Assembly (NCBI GenBank): GCA_017462565.1
Contig: JAFTQW010000063.1
Coordinates: 124,001-188,000, forward strand
Direction: 5' to 3'
Source of the DNA: Ruminococcus sp.
GTDB taxonomy: Bacteria > Bacillota > Clostridia > Oscillospirales > Ruminococcaceae
Length of the DNA: 64,000 nt
Shown: positions 10,057-18,828 of the stretch, one piece after another
Layout of the letters: each line of letters opens with the position of its first letter
How positions within the stretch are numbered: the stretch's first letter is position 1
The notes under the pieces: model-generated
Seen by the model: the letters and a program-made list of their open reading frames with translations, nothing else
Told to the model about the DNA's origin: nothing
Database searches by the model: none
Position numbers and translations under genes: made by a program

Positions 10057-10994
10057 TGAGAGTACGATTTCATCTTCCCGATTTTTCGGGAAATTTCAAG
10101 CTTAATTTTTTATTTGCGGAAACGCTTAAGCATCGTCCGGAATTTTTCAGAGAGGGCGTTGAAATTGCTTCGTTTTACGGAGTTTTTCCGCCGTCTGTCT
10201 GGAACGGCGGCAGAACTCAGGGAGGAGTTGTCGATAAAGCGTTCGTGAAAAACGTAATCAAGGTTTTCAACGAGCGAGGTATTCCCCTTCGTTTCACTTT
10301 CACCAATCCGGCGCTGGAAAAGAAGCATCTCAGCGACAGCTTCTGTAATATGGTAATGAATCTTGCCAATAACGGCTTGAACGAGGCTATCGTTATGTCG
10401 CCGCTTCTTGAGGATTACATCCGAAGAACTTACCCAAAATACAAGCTCACAAGCTCTACCTGCAAAAGAATAACCGATCCCGACGCTTTAAAAGCCGAGC
10501 TTGAAAAGGACTACAGCATCGTTGTTGTCGATTATGATTTCAACAATAATTTCGAGGTTCTTGAAAAGCTTCCGAGAAAAGCCGACTGCGAGCTTCTTGT
10601 AAATGCCTGCTGCGAACCGGGATGTCCGAGAAGATCGGCGCATTATCATTCTATCGGAGTACAGCAGATCGCCTACAACGAGCATATCAAAAAGTACCCG
10701 AACGCTCCGTTCGACGCAAGCAAATACGATCCCGAGCATTTCCGTGAATGTCCTTATTCCAAAAGAGGAATTTTCGAGATACGCAATCTCAGAACGCATA
10801 TCTCGCCCGACGATATCTGGGAAAAATACGTTCCTATGGGATTTGAACAGTTCAAGATCGAGGGCAGAACCGCAAGTCCCCTTAATGTTCTTGAAACCTA
10901 TATGTATTACATGGCTAAGCCCGAATATCGTGACGAGGCAAGATTCACTATTCTGAAAGCTCTTGAAAATTCGCACGCTCTCATATTCAATTAA
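10056..10994 (+). CDS. U32-like protein, tandem paralogue 1
   Basis: This 312-residue protein resembles the peptidase U32 / UbiU-TrhP superfamily, whose characterised members act with an iron-sulfur cluster in hydroxylation or tRNA modification. The FKIEGRT segment near the C-terminus is like the U32 LKIEGR motif. Cysteines occur as SSTCKR, NACCEPGC and ECPYSK; all but part of the last are conserved in the adjacent paralogue and could bind a cluster. The start overlaps the hydE stop, with AAGGAG upstream. The specific substrate is unknown; the superfamily call is from motif resemblance only. Confidence 0.6.
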   Translation: MRVRFHLPDFSGNFKLNFLFAETLKHRPEFFREGVEIASFYGVFPPSVWNGGRTQGGVVDKAFVKNVIKVFNERGIPLRFTFTNPALEKKHLSDSFCNMVMNLANNGLNEAIVMSPLLEDYIRRTYPKYKLTSSTCKRITDPDALKAELEKDYSIVVVDYDFNNNFEVLEKLPRKADCELLVNACCEPGCPRRSAHYHSIGVQQIAYNEHIKKYPNAPFDASKYDPEHFRECPYSKRGIFEIRNLRTHISPDDIWEKYVPMGFEQFKIEGRTASPLNVLETYMYYMAKPEYRDEARFTILKALENSHALIFN

Positions 10995-11005
10995 GGAGAA
11001 AAATT

Positions 11006-11947
11006 ATGAAAGTAAAATTCCATCTGCCGGATTTCGCCCAGCATTTTAAATTAAATCTTGTTTTTGCGGCTATGGTTAAAAGCTGTCCCCAGTTTATGCG
11101 TGAGGGAGTTGAGATCGCTTCGGTTTACGGTGCGTTTCCGCAGTCTCTCTGGAACGGTGGACGAACAAACGGCGGAGTTTGTGATAAAGCCTTCGTCCGC
11201 AGTGTGCTTAAATCATTCAACAGCGAAGGTATTCCGCTCAGATTCACATTTACAAATCCTATGCTCAAAGAGGAGCATTTAAGCGATCCATTCTGCAATG
11301 CGGTGCTGAAAATGGCTAATAACGGTCTTAACGAGGTCATTGTCAATTCGCCTCTGCTTGAAGAATATATCCGCAAAAACTATCCTAAATACAAGCTTAC
11401 AAGCTCTACCTGCAAGCGTATCACAGATATTGAAAAGCTTAAAGAGGAACTCGAAAAGGATTACAGCATAGTGGTTCTCGACTACGATTTCAACAACAAA
11501 TTTGATCTTCTGGAACAAATTCCCCATAAGGAAAAATGCGAGATACTGGTAAACGCCTGCTGCGATCCCGGATGCAAAAGACGTACAAAGCATTATCAGG
11601 ATCTCGGAATGCAGCAAATTATTTACTGCGATCATCTGAAAAAGCATCCCAATAAGCCTCTTAATTTGAAAGATTATCCGGATATGCCCGAAACAGACTG
11701 CCGCTGCGCCGACAGAAGCATATTTGAGATAAAGAATCTGAGCACGCACGTTACTCCTGATGATATCTGGGAAAAATATGTGCCTATGGGCTTCAATCAG
11801 TTCAAAATAGAGGGAAGAACCTCAACAAAGCTTAATCTTATTGAAACCTATATGTACTATATGATAAAACCGGAATGCCGTGACGAAGCAAGATTCATGT
11901 TCCTTTACAATCTGGAAAATTACGGCGTTATCAAAATAAACGACTAA
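11006..11947 (+). CDS. U32-like protein, tandem paralogue 2
   Basis: A 313-residue paralogue of the preceding gene, starting 11 bases after it and clearly alignable end to end: both begin M-K/R-V-K/R-F-H-L-P-D-F. Shared segments include TSSTCKRITD, LEKDYSIVV, LVNACC-PGC and QFKIEGRT. The variable region lies around residues 215-245 before IFEIKNL. Retention of both copies suggests a heteromeric pair, as with UbiU/UbiV, or diverged substrates; this is inference. The nadA-hydE-U32-U32 run is compact enough to be one transcript. Confidence 0.6.
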   Translation: MKVKFHLPDFAQHFKLNLVFAAMVKSCPQFMREGVEIASVYGAFPQSLWNGGRTNGGVCDKAFVRSVLKSFNSEGIPLRFTFTNPMLKEEHLSDPFCNAVLKMANNGLNEVIVNSPLLEEYIRKNYPKYKLTSSTCKRITDIEKLKEELEKDYSIVVLDYDFNNKFDLLEQIPHKEKCEILVNACCDPGCKRRTKHYQDLGMQQIIYCDHLKKHPNKPLNLKDYPDMPETDCRCADRSIFEIKNLSTHVTPDDIWEKYVPMGFNQFKIEGRTSTKLNLIETYMYYMIKPECRDEARFMFLYNLENYGVIKIND

Positions 11948-11972
11948 CGAGTAACCTATCAATTCTGTCAAT

Positions 11973-12150
11973 TAAAGAGGACGCTGTCCCCTTTGACCCC
12001 TGCCAAAGAGTTATTCCTCACAACGGTCGCCTGTCCCCTTTGTCACTTCGTAACATTTCCCCACACTGTGGGGAATCACCCTTTGAAAACCCGGTATTAA
12101 TAGAATATCCTTTTACAGGATTCAAGAAATAAATTCCTTAAACCGACATA
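11973..12150 (+). repeat. Multi-hairpin intergenic repeat, copy R4 (variant)
   Basis: Variant copy after the U32 pair. It keeps the AGGAC/GTCCCC hairpin and the CCAAAGAGT ... ACCCTTTG pair. Between them is an inserted module with a TGTCACTTCGTAACA hairpin and CCCCACACTGTGGGG. The long third stem is lost and the tail AAATAAATTCCTTAAA is kept. Confidence 0.7.
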
Positions 12151-12197
12151 ATGAACAAATTGCAGGAAATTACCCGATATTTCCGAAAGGAGTTTTT

Positions 12198-13718
12198 ATG
12201 AAAACTGCACCGATTTTCAGCAATAATATGGTTCTTCAGCGTGAAAAACCGATCCGCATTTTCGGAGTATGCAAAAAAAATCATCAGCACAGCATAACGG
12301 CAAAAATTCCTGAGCTTGGCGTTTCCGCCGAGGCAATTATTTCCGGCGAAAAATGGATGGCTGTTCTTCCTCCGCTGAAAGCCTGTAAAAGCTGTACGGT
12401 CGAAATAAGCTCCGGCGAGGAAAAAATTATTTACAGCAATGTCGCCGTCGGAGAGGTCTGGCTCGCCGGAGGACAGTCCAACATGGAATTCGAGCTTCAG
12501 AATGATAAAAACGGCAAGGAAGCTCTTCAGGAATGCGAAAAGGAAAACGTTCGGTTTTATGCGGTTCCACGCTGCGAAATGGCTGACGAAAACCTGAAAA
12601 AGGCAGAGGAGCAAAGCTCATGGCAGACTGCTTCGCATAACAATTCTGCAAAATGGTCGGCAGTCGGATATTATTTTGCAAAGAAGCTCAGCCGTAAACT
12701 CGGAGTAACTGTCGGCATCATCGGCTGCAACTGGGGCGGAACCTCCGCATCGGCATGGATGAAACGTGAATATCTTGCTCAGGACAGCCGTATAAGCAAT
12801 TATATAGAAGATTACGATAAAGCGATATCGGGTAAAGCCGATGAACAGATGATAGCCGAATACGACGAATACGTAAACTATCACAGCAAGTGGGAGAAAA
12901 AGGTTCAGCAGTGCTATGCCGAAAATCCGGCTGTAAAATGGGACGAGATTTTAAAAATATGCGGCGAAAACCGCTATCCCGGACCTATGGGTATTAAAAA
13001 TCCAATGCGCCCATGCGGTCTTTATGAAACGATGATAAGCAGAACAACTCCTTATACGCTTGCCGGATTCCTCTATTATCAGGGCGAATCCGACGATCAT
13101 CTTCCGGAAACATACGATACGCTCCTAAAGGCTCTTATCGAAAACTGGCGAAGCGACTGGCTCGATGATGAACTGCCGTTTCTTCTTGTCCAGCTTCCGA
13201 TGCACAAATACGAATCAGACCCCGATTTCAAAAACTGGCCGATTATCCGTGAAGCTCAGATGAAGGTTTTCAAAACCGTTAAAAACACCGGAATAGCCGT
13301 CTGTCTTGACTGCGGCGAATTTAATAATATTCATCCTACAGACAAAAAAGAAGTTGGAAACAGACTTTATTTACAGGCTCTTTCCGAAGTTTATAATCTT
13401 GCGGACAGAACCGAAACTCTTCCTCCCATTTTCCGAAACGCCGTTTTGGAAAATGACAGGATCCGCCTGTTTTTCGATAATTGCAGCGGATTCAGTTCAG
13501 TCTCCGACAAGATAACGGGATTTGAGATTGCAGGCAGTGACGGTAAATTTATCCCCGCTGACGCTGAAATCGACGGAAACACAATTCTTTTGTGCGCCGA
13601 TTTTACAGCTCCTCTTACCGCAGTCCGCTATCAGTGGACAAATTATGCGGAAGTAGGTCTGTTCGGAAAAAACGGACTTCCCGTTCCGACTTTCAGAAGC
13701 AGTATTTACCTTTTCTGA
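12198..13718 (+). CDS. Sialate O-acetylesterase family SGNH esterase
   Basis: Proteins of this family remove O-acetyl groups from sialic acids or from plant polysaccharides. The 506-residue protein has an N-terminal beta-sandwich-like region, then the SGNH nucleophile motif GQSNMEF at about residues 92-98. YYQGESD (about 293-299) and the catalytic IHP (about 378-380) complete the triad region. No signal peptide is visible (start MKTAPIFSNNMVLQ), so it appears cytoplasmic and would act on imported oligosaccharides. In a fibre degrader an acetyl-xylan or acetyl-mannan oligomer role is as likely as sialate. AAAGGAG lies before the ATG. Confidence 0.85.
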   Translation: MKTAPIFSNNMVLQREKPIRIFGVCKKNHQHSITAKIPELGVSAEAIISGEKWMAVLPPLKACKSCTVEISSGEEKIIYSNVAVGEVWLAGGQSNMEFELQNDKNGKEALQECEKENVRFYAVPRCEMADENLKKAEEQSSWQTASHNNSAKWSAVGYYFAKKLSRKLGVTVGIIGCNWGGTSASAWMKREYLAQDSRISNYIEDYDKAISGKADEQMIAEYDEYVNYHSKWEKKVQQCYAENPAVKWDEILKICGENRYPGPMGIKNPMRPCGLYETMISRTTPYTLAGFLYYQGESDDHLPETYDTLLKALIENWRSDWLDDELPFLLVQLPMHKYESDPDFKNWPIIREAQMKVFKTVKNTGIAVCLDCGEFNNIHPTDKKEVGNRLYLQALSEVYNLADRTETLPPIFRNAVLENDRIRLFFDNCSGFSSVSDKITGFEIAGSDGKFIPADAEIDGNTILLCADFTAPLTAVRYQWTNYAEVGLFGKNGLPVPTFRSSIYLF

Positions 13719-13726
13719 TATTTATG

Positions 13727-13963
13727 AAGGGGACTCTGCTCCCAACGGTCGCCCGTACCCTCTGTCAGCAAGCTGACATCTCCCTACACTGTAGGGAGTC
13801 ACCCTTAAACCCCTGCCAAAGGGTGAATTCACCCTTTGGAAACCCACAATTAAATTATTACCGATACCCCGCAAAGGGGTATCGGTAATAATTTAGGCAG
13901 GATGCCCAGACGGAAACAACCTCTTTCAGCAAGGAATCAAGGAAAAAAGTCCGCTTGATAAAA
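13727..13963 (+). repeat. Multi-hairpin intergenic repeat, copy R5 (long variant)
   Basis: Longest + copy. It has the extra module as CTGTCAGC-AA-GCTGACA and CTCCCTACACTGTAGGGAG, then CCAAAGGGTG/CACCCTTTGG. A long stem follows, AAATTATTACCGATACCCC paired with GGGGTATCGGTAATAATTT. The extra-module stems differ from R4 and R7 but remain paired. The tail reads GGAAAAAAGTCCGCTTGATAAA. Confidence 0.85.
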
Positions 13964-14006
13964 ATAACAAAAAATAAATGCTGCTGTAATGCATTCAGCT
14001 TAACGC

Positions 14007-14036
14007 TTGACAAAAACTCTTCATACGGTATATAAT
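14007..14036 (+). promoter_or_regulatory. Sigma-A-type promoter for cysE-cysS
   Basis: TTGACA at 14007-14012 is followed after 18 bases by TATAAT at 14031-14036. A 16-base spacing to TATATA is the alternative. It lies about 145 bases upstream of the cysE ATG at 14181. The leader in between shows no T-box or riboswitch motif that I recognise. Confidence 0.75.
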
Positions 14037-14180
14037 AATAGTATTACAGATATAACAGACAATTTTTACGTTTCCTGAAACTATTGCTCCGACAATTAAA
14101 GCCTGCTAAAAGGCGCAGGATTCAGTTGGCTGAAAAATATGAACAAGGAACCGTTTTATCTATATTTTAAGGAGTTTACG

Positions 14181-14855
14181 ATGCTTTTTAAACAATTAAG
14201 AAGAGATATCAGGCTTATTAAGGAACGTGATCCGGCTGCAAGAAATTCTTTTGAAATTCTTTTGACGTATCCCAGTCTTGTTGCGATAAGAAATTACCGC
14301 ATTGCTCACTGGCTTTATAAGAAAAAAATGTTTACAGCCGCAAGAATTATTTCTCAGAATGCCAGAAGACGTACCGGAATTGAAATTCATCCGGGCGCTA
14401 CGATAGGCAAAGGACTTTTTATAGACCACGGAATGGGAGTTGTTATCGGCGAAACTGCTATTATCGGAGATAACTGCCTTATCTATCAGGGAGCGACTCT
14501 CGGAGGTACGGGTAAGGATAAAGGAAAAAGACATCCTACACTCGGCGATAACGTTCTTGTCGGCGCAGGAGCAAAGGTTCTTGGTCCTTTCAAGGTCGGA
14601 AACAACGTCAAAATCGCTGCAAACGCCGTTGTTCTAAACGAGATTCCCGATAACAGCACGGCTGTCGGAGTTCCTGCAAGAGTAGTCCGCAAAAACGGCG
14701 CAAAGGTCGGCAGAAAATGCGTTACGCAGGAAATAGATCAGGTTCACATCCCCGATCCTGTTTCTCTGGAATTCTGCCGTATGCAGCTTGAAATAGATGA
14801 ACTTAAAAACAAGATCTCAGCGCTTTCATCAGATTCAAAAAATAACAAGGAGTAA
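14181..14855 (+). CDS. cysE: Serine O-acetyltransferase
   Basis: CysE makes O-acetylserine from serine and acetyl-CoA, the first step of cysteine synthesis. The protein has an N-terminal helical part with ARNSFEILLTYPSLVAIRNYR. A left-handed beta-helix of hexapeptide repeats follows (IHPGATIGKGLFIDHGMGVVIGE in two pieces, GDNCLIYQGATLGGTGKDKGKRHP), with the catalytic histidine in IDHGMG. The ATG at 14181 is chosen because AAGGAG lies directly upstream; an ATG at 14139 lacks one. cysS starts 5 bases after its stop, linking cysteine supply to cysteinyl-tRNA synthesis. Confidence 0.95.
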   Translation: MLFKQLRRDIRLIKERDPAARNSFEILLTYPSLVAIRNYRIAHWLYKKKMFTAARIISQNARRRTGIEIHPGATIGKGLFIDHGMGVVIGETAIIGDNCLIYQGATLGGTGKDKGKRHPTLGDNVLVGAGAKVLGPFKVGNNVKIAANAVVLNEIPDNSTAVGVPARVVRKNGAKVGRKCVTQEIDQVHIPDPVSLEFCRMQLEIDELKNKISALSSDSKNNKE

Positions 14856-14860
14856 TCATT

Positions 14861-16282
14861 ATGCAGATATATAATTCACTTTCCCATAAAAAAGAGGAAT
14901 TCATCCCCAATGAAGCAGGCAAGGTAAGTATGTACACCTGCGGGCCTACCGTTTACCATTATGCGCATATCGGTAATCTGCGAAGCTATATCATGGAGGA
15001 TGTTCTCGAAAAATATCTGCGTTTTTCCGGTCTTGACGTTAAAAGAGTCATGAATATTACCGACGTCGGACACCTTACAAGCGACGGCGATACCGGTGAT
15101 GACAAGATGCTCAAAGGCGCAAAGCGTGAGCATAAAACCGTTATGGAAATAGCCAGATTTTATACCGACGCTTTCTTTGACGACTGCAAAAAGCTGAATA
15201 TAAAAACACCTGATGTTGTCGCTCCCGCAACGACTTATATTGACGAATTCATAAAAGTTATCTCGTCTCTTATGAAAAAAGGATTCGCTTACGAAGCCGG
15301 CGGAAACATCTATTTCGATACCTCAAAGCTCGAAAAATACTACGTTTTCAACGATTTTAAAGAGGAAGACCTCGCTGTCGGAGTCCGTGAAGGAGTTGAG
15401 GAGGATGGCAATAAACGCAATAAAGCCGATTTCGTTCTCTGGTTCACAAAGTCTAAATTCGACGATCAGGAGCTTAAATGGGACAGTCCATGGGGAATCG
15501 GTTATCCCGGCTGGCATATCGAATGTTCCTGTATAAGCATGAAAAATCTCGGCGAATATCTTGATATCCACTGCGGCGGCATCGACAACGCTTTCCCTCA
15601 TCATACGAACGAAATTGCTCAGAGCGAAGCTTACATCGGTCATAAATGGTGCAATTACTGGTTCCATGTTCATCATCTTAATACGAACAGCGGCAAGATG
15701 AGCAAATCAAGCGGAGAGTTCCTCACGGTTTCACTCCTCGAAGAAAAAGGCTATAATCCACTTGTTTACCGCTATTTCTGTCTGCTTTCACACTACAGAA
15801 AATCGCTCGTTTTCACTTGGGAAAATCTCGATAACGCCGTTACAACGTTCAACAAGCTCATCGCTAAGATCGCTCCGCTTACTCAGGAAACAGCCGGCGA
15901 GCTTGATTCTGCCGAATACGAAAGCCTTATGAAGAGCTTCACTGACGCTCTTGATAACGACCTTAACACGTCCCTTGCTATAACTGCGGTTTACGATGTT
16001 CTCAAATCAAAGACCAATGCGGCAACCAAGCTTGCTCTTATTGCGGAATTTGACAAGGTTCTCGGTCTTGATCTTATCGAAACGGCAAAAAAATCAGTTC
16101 AGGCTTCCGATTCCGCAGGCGAGGACGATATCCCTGCCGAGGTCATGGAACTCGCCGAGCAGAGAAAAGCTGCCCGTAAGGAGAAAAACTTCGCCCTTGC
16201 AGACGAGCTTCGCAATAAAATTGCTGAACTCGGCTACGAGATCAAAGAAACACGTCAGGGAACGGAAATAAATAAAATTTAG
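14861..16282 (+). CDS. cysS: Cysteinyl-tRNA synthetase
   Basis: This class I aminoacyl-tRNA synthetase charges tRNA-Cys. It shows the zinc-binding CGPTVY (first cysteine near residue 27), the HIGH-type AHIGNL, GWHIECS, HHTNEIAQSEA with zinc ligands, and KMSKSSGEF at about 279-287. The C-terminal helical DALR domain ends in ARKEKNFALADELRNKI. The length of 473 is standard. Its ribosome binding site AAGGAG overlaps the cysE stop. It completes the cysE-cysS pair common in Firmicutes. Confidence 0.97.
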   Translation: MQIYNSLSHKKEEFIPNEAGKVSMYTCGPTVYHYAHIGNLRSYIMEDVLEKYLRFSGLDVKRVMNITDVGHLTSDGDTGDDKMLKGAKREHKTVMEIARFYTDAFFDDCKKLNIKTPDVVAPATTYIDEFIKVISSLMKKGFAYEAGGNIYFDTSKLEKYYVFNDFKEEDLAVGVREGVEEDGNKRNKADFVLWFTKSKFDDQELKWDSPWGIGYPGWHIECSCISMKNLGEYLDIHCGGIDNAFPHHTNEIAQSEAYIGHKWCNYWFHVHHLNTNSGKMSKSSGEFLTVSLLEEKGYNPLVYRYFCLLSHYRKSLVFTWENLDNAVTTFNKLIAKIAPLTQETAGELDSAEYESLMKSFTDALDNDLNTSLAITAVYDVLKSKTNAATKLALIAEFDKVLGLDLIETAKKSVQASDSAGEDDIPAEVMELAEQRKAARKEKNFALADELRNKIAELGYEIKETRQGTEINKI

Positions 16283-16296
16283 GAATGATAAACTGA

Positions 16297-17082
16297 ATGG
16301 CAAGAATTTATCCCCTTTTCAGCTCCAGCAAGGCAAACTCCACTTTTATCGGCAACGAAAGAGCCGGAATCCTTATCGACTGCGGTGCAAGCTTTAAAAG
16401 GCTTTCTGCGGCGCTGGAATTAAATAACATCCCGCTTTCGGCTGTTCAGGCTGTGTTCATAACTCATGAACACAGCGATCACGTTGCCGGACTTTCAATG
16501 CTTACCAAAAAGACAGGTATTCCCGTCTACGGTCAGAAACGTACTCTTCAAAGACTGTACGACGCCGGAAAAATTGCTCCGGCTTCTCATGTCATCGACA
16601 TGGAAAAACTTTCGATAGAATGCGCAGGTTCGGAAATAAGCTGTTTCAACACACCCCATGATACTATCCAGAGCTGCGGCTACAGAATACATACAGCCGA
16701 CGATAAACTCTGCGCTGTCTGCACCGATCTCGGGCACATCACTCCCGAGGTAGACAATGCTCTCAGCGGATGCAGACTTGTTCTTATCGAGGCTAATTAC
16801 GACGAGAATATGCTACGTCAAGGACCTTATCCGCTTTATCTTAAAGAGCGCATCCTCTCGCCGAACGGTCATCTTTCAAACGACGACTGCGCTGTTCAGA
16901 TCGGAAAGCTTATCGAACGTGGGACAACTCATTTTATACTCGGTCATCTGAGCCAGGATAACAACCGTCCGCATATAGCCGAGCAGACCGTTAAAAGCAG
17001 TCTTTCTCAGTATGCCTTCGGAAAAGACTATCTTATGGGCGCTGCTCCTGTTGAAACTAAGGGAGGTGCTGTGATTTTCTGA
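16297..17082 (+). CDS. Metallo-beta-lactamase fold hydrolase, YycJ/WalJ-like
   Basis: A 261-residue metallo-beta-lactamase-fold protein with the metal motif THEHSDHVAG, a second histidine in FNTPHDT, an aspartate in CTDLGHIT, and a late histidine in ILGHLSQDNNRP. This arrangement is typical of YycJ (WalJ), which in many Firmicutes is encoded near the WalKR system and has been tied to cell division and DNA processing. Here it precedes rlmH, a known neighbour of yycJ, and its stop overlaps the rlmH start. The two-component genes are not adjacent. Confidence 0.85.
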   Translation: MARIYPLFSSSKANSTFIGNERAGILIDCGASFKRLSAALELNNIPLSAVQAVFITHEHSDHVAGLSMLTKKTGIPVYGQKRTLQRLYDAGKIAPASHVIDMEKLSIECAGSEISCFNTPHDTIQSCGYRIHTADDKLCAVCTDLGHITPEVDNALSGCRLVLIEANYDENMLRQGPYPLYLKERILSPNGHLSNDDCAVQIGKLIERGTTHFILGHLSQDNNRPHIAEQTVKSSLSQYAFGKDYLMGAAPVETKGGAVIF

Positions 17083-17555
17083 TGAACGTTAATCTTATCG
17101 TTATCGGCAGACTGAAAGAGGATTATCTCCGGAATGCCTGCGCCGAATACATCAAACGTCTTTCACGTTTCTGCACTTTCGAGCTTCATGAGCTTGATGA
17201 ATACCGTCTCAGCGATTCTCCATCGGAAAAGGAGATCGCCGCAGCACTGAAAAAAGAAGCGGAACAAATAAAAAAATATGCTAAGGGAATGATAATTCCT
17301 CTTTGTATCGAGGGAAAACAGCTCAGCAGCACCGAGCTTTCCGAGCGTATCTCCGATGCCGGAGTAAACGGCTTCAGCTCTGTTACATTCATTATCGGAA
17401 GCTCTTTCGGTCTTGATCCGGACATAAAGGCTATGGGACATCTCCGGCTGTCCATGTCGAAAATGACTTTCCCCCACCAGCTTGCAAGAGTCATGCTTCT
17501 GGAGCAGATATACCGTGCATTTCAGATCTCCGGAGGCGGAAAATACCATAAATAA
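17082..17555 (+). CDS. rlmH: 23S rRNA pseudouridine-1915 N3-methyltransferase
   Basis: RlmH is a SPOUT methyltransferase that modifies pseudouridine 1915 of helix 69 in 23S rRNA using SAM. The 157-residue protein begins with NLIVIGRLKEDYL. It has the SPOUT knot motif FIIGSSFGLDPDIK and ends MTFPHQLARVMLLEQIYRAFQISGGGKYHK (typical of the family in two parts: PHQLARVMLLEQIYRA and the C-terminal YHK). The start codon shares one base with the yycJ stop. Confidence 0.97.
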   Translation: MNVNLIVIGRLKEDYLRNACAEYIKRLSRFCTFELHELDEYRLSDSPSEKEIAAALKKEAEQIKKYAKGMIIPLCIEGKQLSSTELSERISDAGVNGFSSVTFIIGSSFGLDPDIKAMGHLRLSMSKMTFPHQLARVMLLEQIYRAFQISGGGKYHK

Positions 17556-17600
17556 AAACCTGTCAATTCATTGCGGCTGTATTTACTCATCTGGCATTAT

Positions 17601-17772
17601 AAGGGGGACTCTGTCCCCCTTTACCCCCTGCCAAAGGGATATTATCCCTTTGGAAACCCAGCATTAATAAATTCAAATCCCAATAAGGGATTTGAATTTA
17701 TTAGGACTGAACCCCCAGAAAGTATAAACACTTTTAGCAGAAATATAAAGGGAAACAAAATTCCGCTTTATA
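17601..17772 (+). repeat. Multi-hairpin intergenic repeat, copy R6
   Basis: A copy between rlmH and birA: GGGGGAC/GTCCCCC, CCAAAGGGAT/ATCCCTTTGG, and the long stem TAATAAATTCAAATCCC paired with GGGATTTGAATTTATTA. The fourth hairpin is decayed. The tail is AACAAAATTCCGCTTTATA. Confidence 0.85.
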
Positions 17773-17829
17773 TACAGATAAATAAATACTGTCGCATTGA
17801 ATCAATAGGTTACAAGAGAGGAAAATTTT

Positions 17830-18813
17830 ATGAAGGTTAAAGAATCGCTTCTTAAATCGCTTGCTGAAGCAAACGGCGAATACATTTCCGGAACAGCTCT
17901 TGCGGAAAAGCTCGGAGTAAGCCGGAATGCAGTCTGGAAAGCTGTCAAAGCTCTTGAATCAGAAGGATATAAAATTATTTCATCCCCCTCAAAGGGATAT
18001 GCTTTCGGTTATGACAACAATCGTCTTTGCGAGGAAATTATCCTTTCAAAGCTTGAAACAAAAGAGCTTGGAAGAAATCTTAAAATATACAAAGAGGTTG
18101 AATCGACCAACATCACTGCAAAAGAACTCGCCGCTGCCGGAGCTGTTCACGGAACGGCTGTTATCACCGACACTCAGACTATGGGCAAGGGCAGACTCGG
18201 CAGACAGTTCGTTTCCCCTGCCGGAACGGGAATGTATATGAGCGTTATCATCCGTCCGGAGCTTCCTATTGAATCGGTTTCTCTTATAACTCCGGCAGTC
18301 GCTGTTGCGGCGGCAGAAGCAACGGAAAAGCTTTGCGGACATGAGGTTCAGATAAAGTGGGTGAACGATCTTTATATGAACGGCAAAAAAATCTGCGGTA
18401 TACTTACGGAAGCGTCTCTTGGTCTTGAGATGAAAGCTCTTGATTACGCCGTTATAGGCATCGGGATAAATGTCCTCAGCGTTGCCGGCTTCTTTTCGGA
18501 TGAGCTTCGTCAGACCGCTACGTCGGTCGAGGATGAAACAGGCGTTAAAATTGACCGCAACGCCATTTGTGCCGCTGTACTCAACAGCCTTGAACAGCGT
18601 CTCGAAGAAGTCGAAAGCCGCAGCTATCTTTCGGAATACCGCCGCAGAGAGTATCTCACGGGCAAACGTATCACCGCTGTTGTCGACGGAAAGACTATTA
18701 CCGGAAGCGCAGTAGGCATCGACAACAATGCAAATCTTATGATAGAAATGCCGAACGGCGATATCAGATATCTGAATGCCGGAGAAGCTAATCTATGCCG
18801 CCTTAAACGATGA
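17830..18813 (+). CDS. birA: Bifunctional biotin ligase / biotin operon repressor
   Basis: BirA attaches biotin to carboxylase carrier proteins and, with its N-terminal helix-turn-helix, represses biotin genes. Residues 1-60 hold the winged helix (GTALAEKLGVSRNAVWKAVK). The catalytic domain has GKGRLGRQFVSPAGTGMYMS, with the biotinoyl-AMP-binding GRxGR-like loop, KWVNDLY and GIGINV. The C-terminal SH3-like domain runs from about residue 275. The length of 327 fits the bifunctional class. GAGAGGAAAA lies before the ATG. No biotin synthesis genes are nearby. Confidence 0.95.
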   Translation: MKVKESLLKSLAEANGEYISGTALAEKLGVSRNAVWKAVKALESEGYKIISSPSKGYAFGYDNNRLCEEIILSKLETKELGRNLKIYKEVESTNITAKELAAAGAVHGTAVITDTQTMGKGRLGRQFVSPAGTGMYMSVIIRPELPIESVSLITPAVAVAAAEATEKLCGHEVQIKWVNDLYMNGKKICGILTEASLGLEMKALDYAVIGIGINVLSVAGFFSDELRQTATSVEDETGVKIDRNAICAAVLNSLEQRLEEVESRSYLSEYRRREYLTGKRITAVVDGKTITGSAVGIDNNANLMIEMPNGDIRYLNAGEANLCRLKR

Positions 18814-18828
18814 AAGCGAGGGAAATTT

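Noticed and set aside
14041-14180. Cysteine T-box or riboswitch in the cysE-cysS leader
   Set aside because: I found no T-box consensus, no specifier stem and no terminator/antiterminator pair; only a promoter is supportable.
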